Origin: Oscillospiraceae bacterium
GTDB lineage: Bacteria > Bacillota > Clostridia > Oscillospirales > Ruminococcaceae
Assembly (NCBI GenBank): GCA_902779915.1
Contig: CACZDM010000002.1
Span: forward strand, 64,243-128,242
Reading direction: 5' to 3'
DNA length: 64,000 nt
Shown: in pieces, positions 44,369 to 52,877 of the stretch
Layout of the letters: each line of letters begins with the position of its first letter
Position numbering within the stretch: the first letter of the stretch is position 1
Made by a program: the position numbers and the translations under genes
Notes under the pieces: model-generated
Database searches by the model: none
The model's input: only the letters and a program-made list of their open reading frames with translations
What the model was told of the DNA's origin: nothing

Positions 44369-44556
44369 CTTTCAGTAAAATATATTCCCGCAATTCGTGG
44401 CGAGTCTTGTTTTCAAGGTTTCGGCGTTAAATTTAATAAACAAACCCTTTTATTCGCTATTATTTTTAATTTTTTCGTCCATTGTTGTTTCTGACAATTT
44501 CCGCGCAGCACCAAGTATTGCGCCTTTAAAATTTAAAAAATTATTTTAAATAGTGC

Positions 44557-44585
44557 TGGACTAAGTTGATTTTATGTGATATAAT
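44557..44585 (+). promoter_or_regulatory. Likely promoter for the YcxB-like gene
   Basis: TGGACT (44557-44562), 17 bases, TATAAT (44580-44585) with TATGTGA before it; weak -35, strong extended -10. Confidence 0.5.
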
Positions 44586-44631
44586 TCTTTCAGAGCTTTT
44601 TAGACAAATTATTTAAGGGCGTGAAAAAAAT

Positions 44632-45120
44632 ATGATTAAATTTGAGGTTTCGCTAAACGAAGCAGACATTAAAAATTTCATAAAACACAAAATGAATTTA
44701 AAAAGCAAAAAGACGATTCTTCCTTTTTTAATCCACCTTACCTGCGCAATAATTCTCGTGTTTGCGAACTTTTTTTATGATTTCGGAATTATTGGATGGC
44801 TTGCGGCCGCGGCGTTTTTTGCTGTTTTTGGCTTTAATATGTATAAAATATATAGTGCATATCAAAAAGTTTTGGTGAAAAATCTAGATATAGTTAATAA
44901 AAACAGAAAATTTTTTATCGATCAGCACGTGTTGAGCATATTGTGTGATTCCAATTCGGATTTTTGCGGGCGATATCCACTATATGACTTGAAAAGTTGT
45001 ATAAAATCACCACAATATTACTATTTGACATTTAATCCGAAGATATATATAATAATTCCGCGCAAATTTTTAGACGCTTCGCAGGACACAGAACTGTCGA
45101 ATATATTTAAATGCGCGTGA
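44632..45120 (+). CDS. YcxB-like membrane protein
   Basis: 162 aa with two adjacent membrane helices at about residues 31-65, a cytosolic basic N-terminus, and a C-terminal beta-rich domain (YPLYDLKSCIKSPQYYYL, IIIPRKFL). This layout matches YcxB-like proteins of unknown function. Its lone promoter and the 113-base gap before pdxS suggest an independent gene. Weak RBS AAGGGCGTG. Confidence 0.7.
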   Translation: MIKFEVSLNEADIKNFIKHKMNLKSKKTILPFLIHLTCAIILVFANFFYDFGIIGWLAAAAFFAVFGFNMYKIYSAYQKVLVKNLDIVNKNRKFFIDQHVLSILCDSNSDFCGRYPLYDLKSCIKSPQYYYLTFNPKIYIIIPRKFLDASQDTELSNIFKCA

Positions 45121-45146
45121 TAAATATATAAATTAAAATTTAGATA

Positions 45147-45175
45147 TTGCCAAATCAGATGAAATTTGATATACT
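45147..45175 (+). promoter_or_regulatory. Promoter for pdxST
   Basis: TTGCCA (45147-45152), 17 bases, TATACT (45170-45175), start ~50 bases before pdxS. Confidence 0.7.
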
Positions 45176-45233
45176 GAAAATGGCAGCTTAAAAACTGCTT
45201 TTGAATAAAAATTGGTTAGGAGAAGACCTTAAA

Positions 45234-46106
45234 ATGTCAAACCGTTATGAATTAAACAAAAACTTGGCTCAAATGCTAAAGGGCGGCGTTATCATGGACG
45301 TCACAACCCCTGAACAAGCCAAAATTGCTGAATCTTCCGGAGCGTGCGCAGTCATGGCTCTGGAGCGAATTCCCGCAGATATCCGCGCAGCAGGCGGAGT
45401 TTCCAGGATGAGCGACCCGAAAATCATCAAAAAAATTCAGGCTGCTGTTTCAATCCCAGTTATGGCAAAATGTCGAATAGGCCACTTTGTTGAAGCGCAA
45501 ATTTTGCAGGCTCTTGACATAGACTATATCGACGAAAGCGAAGTCTTAACCCCCGCTGATAATGTAAATCACATAGACAAAACCAAGTTTAAAGTTCCGT
45601 TTGTTTGCGGCGCAAGAAACCTTGGAGAAGCTTTGAGAAGAATTGCGGAAGGCGCCTCTATGATCCGCTCTAAAGGCGAAGCAGGAACGGGAGACATTGT
45701 CCAAGCTGTTTCGCATATGAGAGCAATAAACAGCGATATTAACAGGATTGCAGCAATGCGCGAGGATGAACTTTTTGCCGAATCAAAAAACATGCAGGTC
45801 CCGTATGAACTTTTGGAATATGTTCATAAAAACAAAAAACTCCCTGTTGTTAATTTTTCTGCTGGAGGAGTTGCAACCCCTGCTGACGCTGCTTTAATGG
45901 TCCATCTAGGGGCGCAAGGAGTCTTTGTTGGATCTGGAATATTTAAATCCAAAAACCCTGAAAAAAGAGCCATCGCAATAGTCAAATCCGTGACAAACTA
46001 TGACGACCCCGACATGATCGCAAGGCTGTCTGAAGATCTTGGAGAGGCTATGGTTGGAATTAATCAGCAGGAAATAGAAATTTTAATGGCAGAGCGCGGC
46101 CAATGA
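45234..46106 (+). CDS. pdxS: Pyridoxal 5'-phosphate synthase subunit PdxS
   Basis: Makes PLP from ribose 5-phosphate, glyceraldehyde 3-phosphate and ammonia, in a 12-mer TIM-barrel core. Conserved parts: [17 protein letters not shown], the catalytic Lys in [22 protein letters not shown] and [14 protein letters not shown]. 290 aa. ATG at 45234 with AGGAG upstream; an earlier frame start at 45201 is not needed. It overlaps pdxT by four bases, as is usual. Confidence 0.98.
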   Translation: MSNRYELNKNLAQMLKGGVIMDVTTPEQAKIAESSGACAVMALERIPADIRAAGGVSRMSDPKIIKKIQAAVSIPVMAKCRIGHFVEAQILQALDIDYIDESEVLTPADNVNHIDKTKFKVPFVCGARNLGEALRRIAEGASMIRSKGEAGTGDIVQAVSHMRAINSDINRIAAMREDELFAESKNMQVPYELLEYVHKNKKLPVVNFSAGGVATPADAALMVHLGAQGVFVGSGIFKSKNPEKRAIAIVKSVTNYDDPDMIARLSEDLGEAMVGINQQEIEILMAERGQ

Positions 46107-46675
46107 TTAAAATAGGAGTTTTGGCTCTTCAGGGCGCATTTTTGGAGCATCAAGCCATTTTAAAGCATCTTGGCGCAGAAACCTTTCAAATTCGAAAGCC
46201 AAAAGACCTTGAAAGAAAGCTTGATGGATTGGTTCTTCCCGGCGGCGAGAGCACTGCGATCTGCAAACTTTTGATTGATTTGGATATTATGGGCCAAATC
46301 AAAAGCAAAATCCAAGACGGGCTGCCTGTTTTTGGGACCTGCGCCGGCTTGATAACCCTTGCAAAACGTGTTAAAAGCAAAAGCCTGCCTGGGCTTGAAA
46401 CCATGGACATTGAATGTGTGCGAAACGCGTATGGGCGCCAACTTGGAAGCTTTAGAGCGATTTCCCAGTTCGAAAAAATTGGCAAAATCCCTATGGTTTT
46501 CATACGTGCTCCATACATAACGTGGGCTGGCGAAGGTGTTGAAATTTTGGCTGAAGTTGACGGCAAAATCGTTGCTGCTCGGCAAAAAAATCAGCTAGTC
46601 ACAGCGTTTCACCCTGAGCTCACCGACAACCCAACAGTTCATAGATATTTTCTTGAGAAAATGGTCAAAAAATAA
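46103..46675 (+). CDS. pdxT: PLP synthase glutaminase subunit PdxT
   Basis: Class I glutaminase that feeds ammonia to PdxS. Triad: Cys in GTCAGLI, His-Glu in [16 protein letters not shown] and GGESTAI are family motifs. 190 aa. Start ATG inside the pdxS stop (ATGA), so translationally coupled. It contains the PdxS-contact segment [11 protein letters not shown]. Confidence 0.97.
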   Translation: MIKIGVLALQGAFLEHQAILKHLGAETFQIRKPKDLERKLDGLVLPGGESTAICKLLIDLDIMGQIKSKIQDGLPVFGTCAGLITLAKRVKSKSLPGLETMDIECVRNAYGRQLGSFRAISQFEKIGKIPMVFIRAPYITWAGEGVEILAEVDGKIVAARQKNQLVTAFHPELTDNPTVHRYFLEKMVKK

Positions 46676-46742
46676 GTTTTGCTGCGGGTTTCAATTATTT
46701 TCGAAATGTTTGATTTATTTTGTAAAAATTTGGAGGATTTTA

Positions 46743-47804
46743 ATGAAGCATCTTGTTGATCTTGACGATTTTTCGTTGGAAGAAGTGGAGGCCATATTAA
46801 ACAAAGCGATTTATATAAAGTCTAATATGTATAAATTTTCCAATTCTATGTCTGGAAAAATTATCGCGACTTTGTTCTATGAACCCTCAACCAGGACTCG
46901 ATTGTCCTTTCAAACAGCGATGATTAAGCTTGGAGGTCAGATCATCGGTTTTGACACTCCAAACACTTCATCAATCGCAAAAGGCGAAGACCTAAAAGAC
47001 ACAGTAAAAATAATAAGCGAATATGCGGATATCATCGCTATTAGGCACCCTTTTGAAGGCGCAGCAAGAGCGGCCTCATGTTTTTCGGGCTGTCCTGTGG
47101 TTAATGCTGGAGATGGGGGGCATTTGCATCCATCCCAAACCTTAACGGATCTGCTGACAATAAAGGAAACAAAAAGCTCTTTTAGCAATTTAACCTTTGG
47201 ATTTTGCGGCGATTTAAAACAGGGCAGGACTGTCCATTCGCTGGTGAAAATGCTTCTGAGATATAAAAACAACAAATTTATATTTATATCAACAGACCAG
47301 CTAAAAATTCCAGATTATATAAAAAAATTCATTATAGAATCAAAAAATCAATTTGAAGAATCCTGTTCGCTCGAAAATTCAATAGACAAGTTAGATATTT
47401 TATATATGACTCGAATTCAAAAAGAGCGATTTAAATTCGAAAAAACCGCCTCTAGCGCTCAGGAAAACTTTTTTAAACTGAAAAAAACCACGCTCAAAAA
47501 AGCTAAGCCAGACATGCTTATTTTGCATCCACTTCCGCGGATTAATGAAATTGACTTTGAAGTTGACCGCGACCCCAGGGCTGGGTATTTTAGGCAAGCT
47601 AAAAATGGAGTTTTTGCGAGAATGGCGCTTATTACTCACGTTTTATCTACTCCAGAATTCGAAAATTTTCCAGCAGTAACAATGAATCAACGCTGCTGTA
47701 ATGACCGATGCGTGACTAATTTTGAAAAATATCTGCCAAAGCGATTCATAAAAAACAAAGAGTCATATTTTTGCCATTATTGCAGTCAAAAACTAAATAT
47801 ATGA
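46743..47804 (+). CDS. pyrB: Aspartate carbamoyltransferase PyrB with C-terminal PyrI-like zinc tail
   Basis: Catalyses carbamoyl phosphate + aspartate to N-carbamoylaspartate in pyrimidine synthesis. Carbamoyl phosphate motif YEPSTRTRLSF at residues 46-56, HPFEGAAR, HPLPR near 260. From residue 318 it carries CCNDRC...CHYC: C318, C323, C344 and C347, with a following V-T-N, closely matching the zinc domain of PyrI (C-x4-C-(I/V)-(S/T) and C-x2-C). The nucleotide-binding part of PyrI is absent. 353 aa, ATG at 46743 after GGAGG. It overlaps the next gene (ATGA). Confidence 0.93.
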   Translation: MKHLVDLDDFSLEEVEAILNKAIYIKSNMYKFSNSMSGKIIATLFYEPSTRTRLSFQTAMIKLGGQIIGFDTPNTSSIAKGEDLKDTVKIISEYADIIAIRHPFEGAARAASCFSGCPVVNAGDGGHLHPSQTLTDLLTIKETKSSFSNLTFGFCGDLKQGRTVHSLVKMLLRYKNNKFIFISTDQLKIPDYIKKFIIESKNQFEESCSLENSIDKLDILYMTRIQKERFKFEKTASSAQENFFKLKKTTLKKAKPDMLILHPLPRINEIDFEVDRDPRAGYFRQAKNGVFARMALITHVLSTPEFENFPAVTMNQRCCNDRCVTNFEKYLPKRFIKNKESYFCHYCSQKLNI

Positions 47805-48343
47805 AAAAAATTTTAGTCTTGTTTGGATCGCCCCACACTCAAGGAAAAACGGCCGCACTTTTGGATGTCTATTTAAAGCAATATGTCAAAAATTTTCATG
47901 AGGATTTTAAAATTAACAAATTATTTATTTATAATCAAAACATTTTTCCTTGCACAGGGTGTGGCTGCTGCATAAAATCTGGCATTTGCTCTCAAAATAA
48001 AAAGGATGACGTTGAAAAAATATTTAATTTTATTTTAAATTCCAATCACATAGTTATTGCTTCCCCTGTTTATTTTTCGGGCTTTCCATCTCCTTTAAAG
48101 GCAATGGTTGACAGGGCTCAGCAGCTATATAACAAAAAAATCAAAAATGGAAAAATCAAAAATTTAAGGCAAAGGACCGGCGCTTTGGTCGCAACTTGCG
48201 GATCTGAAAACAAAAACAGTTTCACTGCTCTAGAGGCTTGTTGCAAACAATTTTTTGACTGCGTTGATGCAACTTTTTCCGAAAGGTTATTCGCTTTAAA
48301 TACAGACAGTGTTAATAATCAAAAAATATACACCAAAATTTAG
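47801..48343 (+). CDS. Flavodoxin-like NAD(P)H oxidoreductase with Cys cluster
   Basis: 180 aa flavoprotein fold: FGSPHTQGKTAALLD as FMN phosphate loop, SPVYFSGFPSPLKAMVDR. The stretch CTGCGCCIKSGIC (C-x2-C-x2-C-x5-C) followed by DD resembles the cysteine motif of iron-sulfur flavoproteins (Isf), which hold a 4Fe-4S cluster. Likely a redox enzyme of the NAD(P)H-FMN reductase family. ATG overlaps the pyrB stop; trxA follows, together giving a redox pair. Confidence 0.88.
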   Translation: MKKILVLFGSPHTQGKTAALLDVYLKQYVKNFHEDFKINKLFIYNQNIFPCTGCGCCIKSGICSQNKKDDVEKIFNFILNSNHIVIASPVYFSGFPSPLKAMVDRAQQLYNKKIKNGKIKNLRQRTGALVATCGSENKNSFTALEACCKQFFDCVDATFSERLFALNTDSVNNQKIYTKI

Positions 48344-48358
48344 AGAGGAGAAATTTAT

Positions 48359-48673
48359 ATGAGCGTTTTGGTTTGTGACAGCAATAATTTTGACGAGATT
48401 GTCCTGAAGTCTGAAATTCCTGTCTTGGTTGATTTTTATGCAGATTGGTGTGGGCCATGCAAAATGATGTCTCCAATTCTAGACGAAATCAGCCAGGAGT
48501 TTGAGGGAAAAATCAAGATCGCAAAAGTCAATGTTGACGACAACCCCGACCTCTCATCGGAATATAAAATTATGTCAATCCCAAACATGATTCTCTTTGA
48601 AAACGGCGTGAAAAAAGAAAATATAGTTGGCGCGCGATCAAAAGATGACATAATCAAATTTTTAGGACTATAG
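48359..48673 (+). CDS. trxA: Thioredoxin
   Basis: 104 aa. Active site ADWCGPCKMM (WCGPC), cis-Pro in MSIPNMI, and VNVDDNPDLSSEYKI. Reduces cytosolic disulfides; the paired thioredoxin reductase is not in the window. RBS GAGAGGAG 7 bases before ATG. A strong terminator follows. Confidence 0.97.
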   Translation: MSVLVCDSNNFDEIVLKSEIPVLVDFYADWCGPCKMMSPILDEISQEFEGKIKIAKVNVDDNPDLSSEYKIMSIPNMILFENGVKKENIVGARSKDDIIKFLGL

Positions 48674-48679
48674 ACAACA

Positions 48680-48717
48680 AAAAGCTAGCTCACATACCCC
48701 AGCTAGCTTTTGTTTTT
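48680..48717. terminator. Terminator between convergent trxA and PPK2
   Basis: AAAAGCTAGCT and AGCTAGCTTTT form an 11-bp perfect stem with a 10-base loop, then TGTTTTTT on plus; on minus T-runs also follow the stem. Confidence 0.85.
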
Positions 48718-48720
48718 TGC

Positions 48721-50229
48721 CTATTTATCTTCTAATTTTTTCAAATGCTTTTTTATAATATTGTTAAGCGAATTTAAAATATATATCCTGGCAAACAATT
48801 TATCATTCGAAGGAACAATATCCCAAGGAGCAAATTCAGTTGAGGTTTTTTGAATCATCTCATCAACAGCCGCTTGATATTCTTCCCACTTTTCCCGATT
48901 CCTCCAATCTTCATCGGTTATCTTCCATCTCTTAGACGGAGTGTTTTGGCGATCCTGGAAGCGCTTGAGCTGAACGTCCTTGCTGACTTGAAGCCAAAAT
49001 TTAGCGACAATCATTCCGCCCTGAAAAAGTTCCTGTTCAAAAGCATTGATTTCGTTATATGCCCTCTGCCACGCGCTTGGGGAGGTGAATTTTTCAATTC
49101 GCTCAACCATAACCCTTCCATACCAACTGCGATCAAATATTGAAATATGACCGTTTTTAGGCATTTTGTTCCAAAATCTCCACAAATAGTGGTGTGAAAG
49201 TTCAAGCTCAGTTGGGGAAGCAACAGGATTAACGCTATAGCTTCGCGAGTCAAGCCCCCCTGCAACACGCTTTATCGCGCCTCCCTTCCCCGCAGCATCA
49301 CAACCTTCAAAAACAACAACCATGGGAATTTTCTTATAATACAAAACATTTTGCAGCTTAAATAGCTCCTTTTGCAATTCATCCAAACGTTCTTTATACT
49401 TTGCCCTGTCAACATATTTATCCAAATTAACATCTTTTATTCTAGGCATGTCAACAAGTTTAAACTGTCTATTGATAAATCTGTTTTGAGTCTGTTTTTC
49501 AATACTCTGAAATTTATTTTCCAGCGCCATCCTAACAGAATTAATTATTACTTTATATATTTCTATGTTCCTATTTCTTTTATATGTTCCGTCAACAACA
49601 TACCAAGGCGCAAAATTATAGTTTGTGTTTTTTAAAATGGAACACATAATGAGCGCTGTTTCTTCATATTTTTTATTTTTATCCCAGTCTTTTTTTCCAA
49701 CTCGCCATGAGGTGCTCTTTTTCTCAGAAAGCTTTTTGAGCCTTCTGCGCTGCTCTTTTTTGGATATGTTTAGATATATTTTAACAATCAAAGCCCCATC
49801 ACTAACAAGCAAACGTTCAAAATTTTCAACGCTGTCTAATTTTTCTTTAAAACGTTTATCATTTAGCAAATTGTCGCTTTTTAACGCCCGATAAAACAAG
49901 TCTTGATACCACGATCTGTCTAGAAAGCATATCTGCCCACGAGCCGGCGTTTTCGTCCAATATCTCCACATATCCGGCATTTTGCGCTCGAGATCGCTTG
50001 GCGCCGTGATTGAATATGTCTCAAAAAATCTAGGGTCTAGGGAAAGAATGGTTCGGCTAATGCTCTGGCCTTTCCCCGACGCAGAAACCCCCTCAAAAAG
50101 GACAATAACCGGCAAATTTTTCTCCTTTATTTCAAGTTGAAGCGCTGCCATTTCAGCCTTTAACCTGTCGGCCTCTGCTGAATATTCCTCTTTTGAAAAT
50201 TTATTCACACTTTTAAAATTCTTTAGCAA
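48721..50229 (-). CDS. Two-domain polyphosphate kinase 2 (polyphosphate:AMP phosphotransferase type)
   Basis: 502 aa with two PPK2 domains in tandem. Each has a Walker A: FEGVSASGKGQS (about 45-56) in the first and FEGCDAAGKGGA in the second, and each has a DRSWY lid motif (FLDRSWYQ, FDRSWYGR). Two-domain PPK2 class II enzymes phosphorylate AMP to ADP with polyphosphate. The first domain has Ser-Ala for the usual Asp-Ala in Walker A (VSASGKG), typical of the structural or degenerate domain of this class. TTG start after AGAGGTGG. Role in phosphate and energy balance. Confidence 0.92.
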   Translation of the reverse strand: MLKNFKSVNKFSKEEYSAEADRLKAEMAALQLEIKEKNLPVIVLFEGVSASGKGQSISRTILSLDPRFFETYSITAPSDLERKMPDMWRYWTKTPARGQICFLDRSWYQDLFYRALKSDNLLNDKRFKEKLDSVENFERLLVSDGALIVKIYLNISKKEQRRRLKKLSEKKSTSWRVGKKDWDKNKKYEETALIMCSILKNTNYNFAPWYVVDGTYKRNRNIEIYKVIINSVRMALENKFQSIEKQTQNRFINRQFKLVDMPRIKDVNLDKYVDRAKYKERLDELQKELFKLQNVLYYKKIPMVVVFEGCDAAGKGGAIKRVAGGLDSRSYSVNPVASPTELELSHHYLWRFWNKMPKNGHISIFDRSWYGRVMVERIEKFTSPSAWQRAYNEINAFEQELFQGGMIVAKFWLQVSKDVQLKRFQDRQNTPSKRWKITDEDWRNREKWEEYQAAVDEMIQKTSTEFAPWDIVPSNDKLFARIYILNSLNNIIKKHLKKLEDK

Positions 50230-50284
50230 TTAAACCACCTCTTCTGTTTCAATCTATAAATTTAAACTCACAATCCCTAAATAG

Positions 50285-50313
50285 ATTATAACACTATTTC
50301 TCAAAAATTACAA
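50285..50313 (-). promoter_or_regulatory. Promoter for the PPK2 gene
   Basis: On the minus strand TTGTAA (50313-50308), 17 bases, TATAAT (50290-50285), preceded by TAGTGT (extended -10). Confidence 0.75.
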
Positions 50314-50602
50314 CAAATAATCAAAAAATATATTTTTTCGAGTCTTTCTACAATTTGTGTTATTAGAATCACTTACTGGCGGTGCTGATGCAGACTCAAG
50401 CCCACAGAAAAAATAATGAAAGCTGTTTAAAAACATATTTCAAACTTCGCTTTGAGTTTGTCTTTTTATTTAAGTTGACAAATATAATCCAATAAAATCG
50501 TAAAATGTGCGATTTTTCGCAAGTCCATTTAAAATTTTGCCGCCAAAACTTTTAAACCGACAAATAATTTACACAATTTCTCATTATTTTTTTAACATTT
50601 CA

Positions 50603-50631
50603 TTGCAAAATTATAATCTATGTGCTATAAT
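50603..50631 (+). promoter_or_regulatory. Promoter for the lipoprotein-two-component run
   Basis: TTGCAA (50603-50608), 17 bases, TATAAT (50626-50631) with TATGTGC before the -10 (TRTG-n). Confidence 0.75.
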
Positions 50632-50683
50632 GTTAACGTGTTGAAATTTTTTGGCGATCTTGGCCTTTGCAAAGGAGTGATTT

Positions 50684-52087
50684 TTGATAAAAAAATTAAT
50701 CATATTTTTAATATTTGCTGTTTGTTTGAATTTAACTGGATGCAATCAACTAAATGATAATGAAAAATTGCTCCATCCTCCCAAATTTTCTGGCGAATAT
50801 CAAACGATCTACGAGGTTCTAAAATCCTCAGTTCCATTCAGCAAAATATCACTGCAGTCTCCAAAATCTGGGAAGAATAGATCCGCAATAACAACATACA
50901 CAAGCAGCATAGACAAAGCAGAATATGCCATAGCTTTTTACAAAAGCGGGCTTCAAAAGATTGACAGCAAAAATAGTTTAAGAATGGGAATATTGCAAAG
51001 ATCAGACGAAATTTGGAGATGCGCTTGGGACATTCCTTGCGAAGGCGAAGAAATAGATCAGATAATGTTTATGGAAAATAGCGAAAAAAATAATCTATAT
51101 CTCATAGTCGGATATGTTTCCAGCCAGAGCGTTCAAAATAAATACTATATATATAACCTAAACGTCAAAAATTTTAAAACAATTTATAGCGGTGAGTATA
51201 ATATGATGGCCGTGTGTGATGTGGATTCTGACGGAAACTTAGAGCTAATAACAATCGGAAACTATGAAAAAAGCGATATAGACACAAAGAACTACGACAT
51301 ATCCAACAATATTTCCGACTCCAAAGACACAACCCGCGCCATCATTCACTCCATTTCCCAAAATCACGTGACGTTGTGGGGAGACGCGAAAATGTCGCCA
51401 TACTATCAAAAATACACCAAAATTAGCATAGACCAAAAAACCTTCAAATCCACGTCTTTATTTGTGGATAGCCAGCGAAGCAATGAAAAATATTCAACCG
51501 AAATACTGATTTTTGCAGACAACAAATTAAAAAATTTAACATATGAAAACGACCTGTTTGTTTCATCCTCAAGATCATATGCGCCATTTTCTTGCGACAT
51601 AGACAACGACGGAGAAATTGAAATTCCCCAAACAAAACCCTTTCCAGACTATCAAGCAACATATTCCAATGAGCAAAACTCCCCTTTGCCATATATTACA
51701 ACCTGGAGAAAATATAAAGATAAAAAGCTTGTTAAAATTTTCGACACATATTTAAACCATGTTTATGGATTCGGAATCAAACTCCCAAACAACTGGCAAG
51801 ACAAAGTCAGCATAAAACAAATATATGAAGATGACGAAATAGAATTTTTTGTATATGACAATTCTGATAATAATTCAAAAAGAAGCAGCCGCGAAACTCT
51901 TTTTAAAATCAAAGTTGAACATCAAAAAAACAAAGGCGCGCTTCCAAAAGACTACTTTATCCTGAAATCTGAGGGTCCTCTAATATATCTTGCAAGTTTG
52001 AATCAGCCTAAAAATTCTTCAAATTCTCAATTATTTATGCCTATGGATCAATTAAAAGAAAGTTTCTTTATAATTCGAAATGTTTAA
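50684..52087 (+). CDS. Predicted lipoprotein with VCBS/FG-GAP-like repeats
   Basis: 467 aa. Lipobox LTGC at residues ~17-20 after KKLIIFLIFAVCL marks a membrane-anchored exported protein. Two DxDxDG-type calcium-loop segments, DVDSDGNLE and DIDNDGEIE, resemble VCBS/FG-GAP beta-propeller blades. TTG start after AAAGGAG. It sits 23 bases upstream of a response regulator and kinase, so it may be an extracytoplasmic sensor partner or a target of that system. Function not known. Confidence 0.82.
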   Translation: MIKKLIIFLIFAVCLNLTGCNQLNDNEKLLHPPKFSGEYQTIYEVLKSSVPFSKISLQSPKSGKNRSAITTYTSSIDKAEYAIAFYKSGLQKIDSKNSLRMGILQRSDEIWRCAWDIPCEGEEIDQIMFMENSEKNNLYLIVGYVSSQSVQNKYYIYNLNVKNFKTIYSGEYNMMAVCDVDSDGNLELITIGNYEKSDIDTKNYDISNNISDSKDTTRAIIHSISQNHVTLWGDAKMSPYYQKYTKISIDQKTFKSTSLFVDSQRSNEKYSTEILIFADNKLKNLTYENDLFVSSSRSYAPFSCDIDNDGEIEIPQTKPFPDYQATYSNEQNSPLPYITTWRKYKDKKLVKIFDTYLNHVYGFGIKLPNNWQDKVSIKQIYEDDEIEFFVYDNSDNNSKRSSRETLFKIKVEHQKNKGALPKDYFILKSEGPLIYLASLNQPKNSSNSQLFMPMDQLKESFFIIRNV

Positions 52088-52110
52088 ACAATTTTCCCAG
52101 GAGGTTTTTT

Positions 52111-52809
52111 ATGAAGCAAATTTTAGTTTGTGAAGATGAAGACGCAATTCGTGATTTTGTTGTCATTAATTTGAATCGGTCTGGATATGAAACAACCGAC
52201 GTTTCAAGTGGAGAAGAAGCAATAAAAATATTTCAAAAGCCCGACTCAAATTTTGACATAGTCTTAATAGACATTATGATGCCGGGAGTTGATGGCTTTG
52301 AGGTTTGCCGTCAAATTCGAAAGGCGGATGAAAACGTTGGAATAATCATGCTGACAGCAAAAACTCAAGAGATGGATAAGGTTCGGGGCTTGATGCTTGG
52401 GGCTGACGACTATATATCAAAGCCATTTTCTCCCTCTGAGCTCATCGCCCGAGTTGACGCAATATATAGAAGGGTCAGCATGATTGGAGCAAGTTCTAAA
52501 AAGACTGAAATAATAATCTCCGGGCCTTTTAAATTCAATAAAAATGACCGCGTTTTAACCAAAAACGACAAGCCTGTCGAGCTAACTCAAGTTGAATATC
52601 AGCTGATAACTCTTTTTTTTAAAAATCCCAATGTTGCTATGGAGCGAACTCACATTTTGCGCGAAGTTTGGGGAAAAGATTACTTTGGAGATGTGAAAAT
52701 AGTTGATGTCAATATTCGCCGATTGAGAATCAAAATTGAGGATGACCCGTCTTTTCCAACATATATCCAAACGGTTTGGGGATATGGATATAAATGGAAT
52801 GACAAATAG
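52111..52809 (+). CDS. OmpR/PhoB-family response regulator
   Basis: 232 aa. Receiver domain with phospho-acceptor Asp in VLIDIMMPG (near 53), acidic pair ED at 8-9 and the Thr-Ala/Lys switch (LTAK, SKPFSP). C-terminal winged-helix DNA-binding domain ending VWGYGYKWN. RBS AGGAGG. With the next gene it forms a two-component system; the regulon cannot be inferred. Confidence 0.95.
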   Translation: MKQILVCEDEDAIRDFVVINLNRSGYETTDVSSGEEAIKIFQKPDSNFDIVLIDIMMPGVDGFEVCRQIRKADENVGIIMLTAKTQEMDKVRGLMLGADDYISKPFSPSELIARVDAIYRRVSMIGASSKKTEIIISGPFKFNKNDRVLTKNDKPVELTQVEYQLITLFFKNPNVAMERTHILREVWGKDYFGDVKIVDVNIRRLRIKIEDDPSFPTYIQTVWGYGYKWNDK

Positions 52810-52877
52810 GGAAAACTCGCTCAAAGCTTTTCAATTTGAATTTATTGCAAAGAATTTAAAGGTTAGGGTGAATCTGC

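Larger units (their letters stand above)
50230..50683. other. Divergent intergenic region between PPK2 and lipoprotein genes
   Basis: 454 AT-rich bases with one promoter for each direction. A short hairpin-like segment CAAACTTCGCTTTGAGTTTG followed by T-runs near 50443-50470 might be a small terminator. No further coding potential, RNA gene or riboswitch was recognised. Confidence 0.45.
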
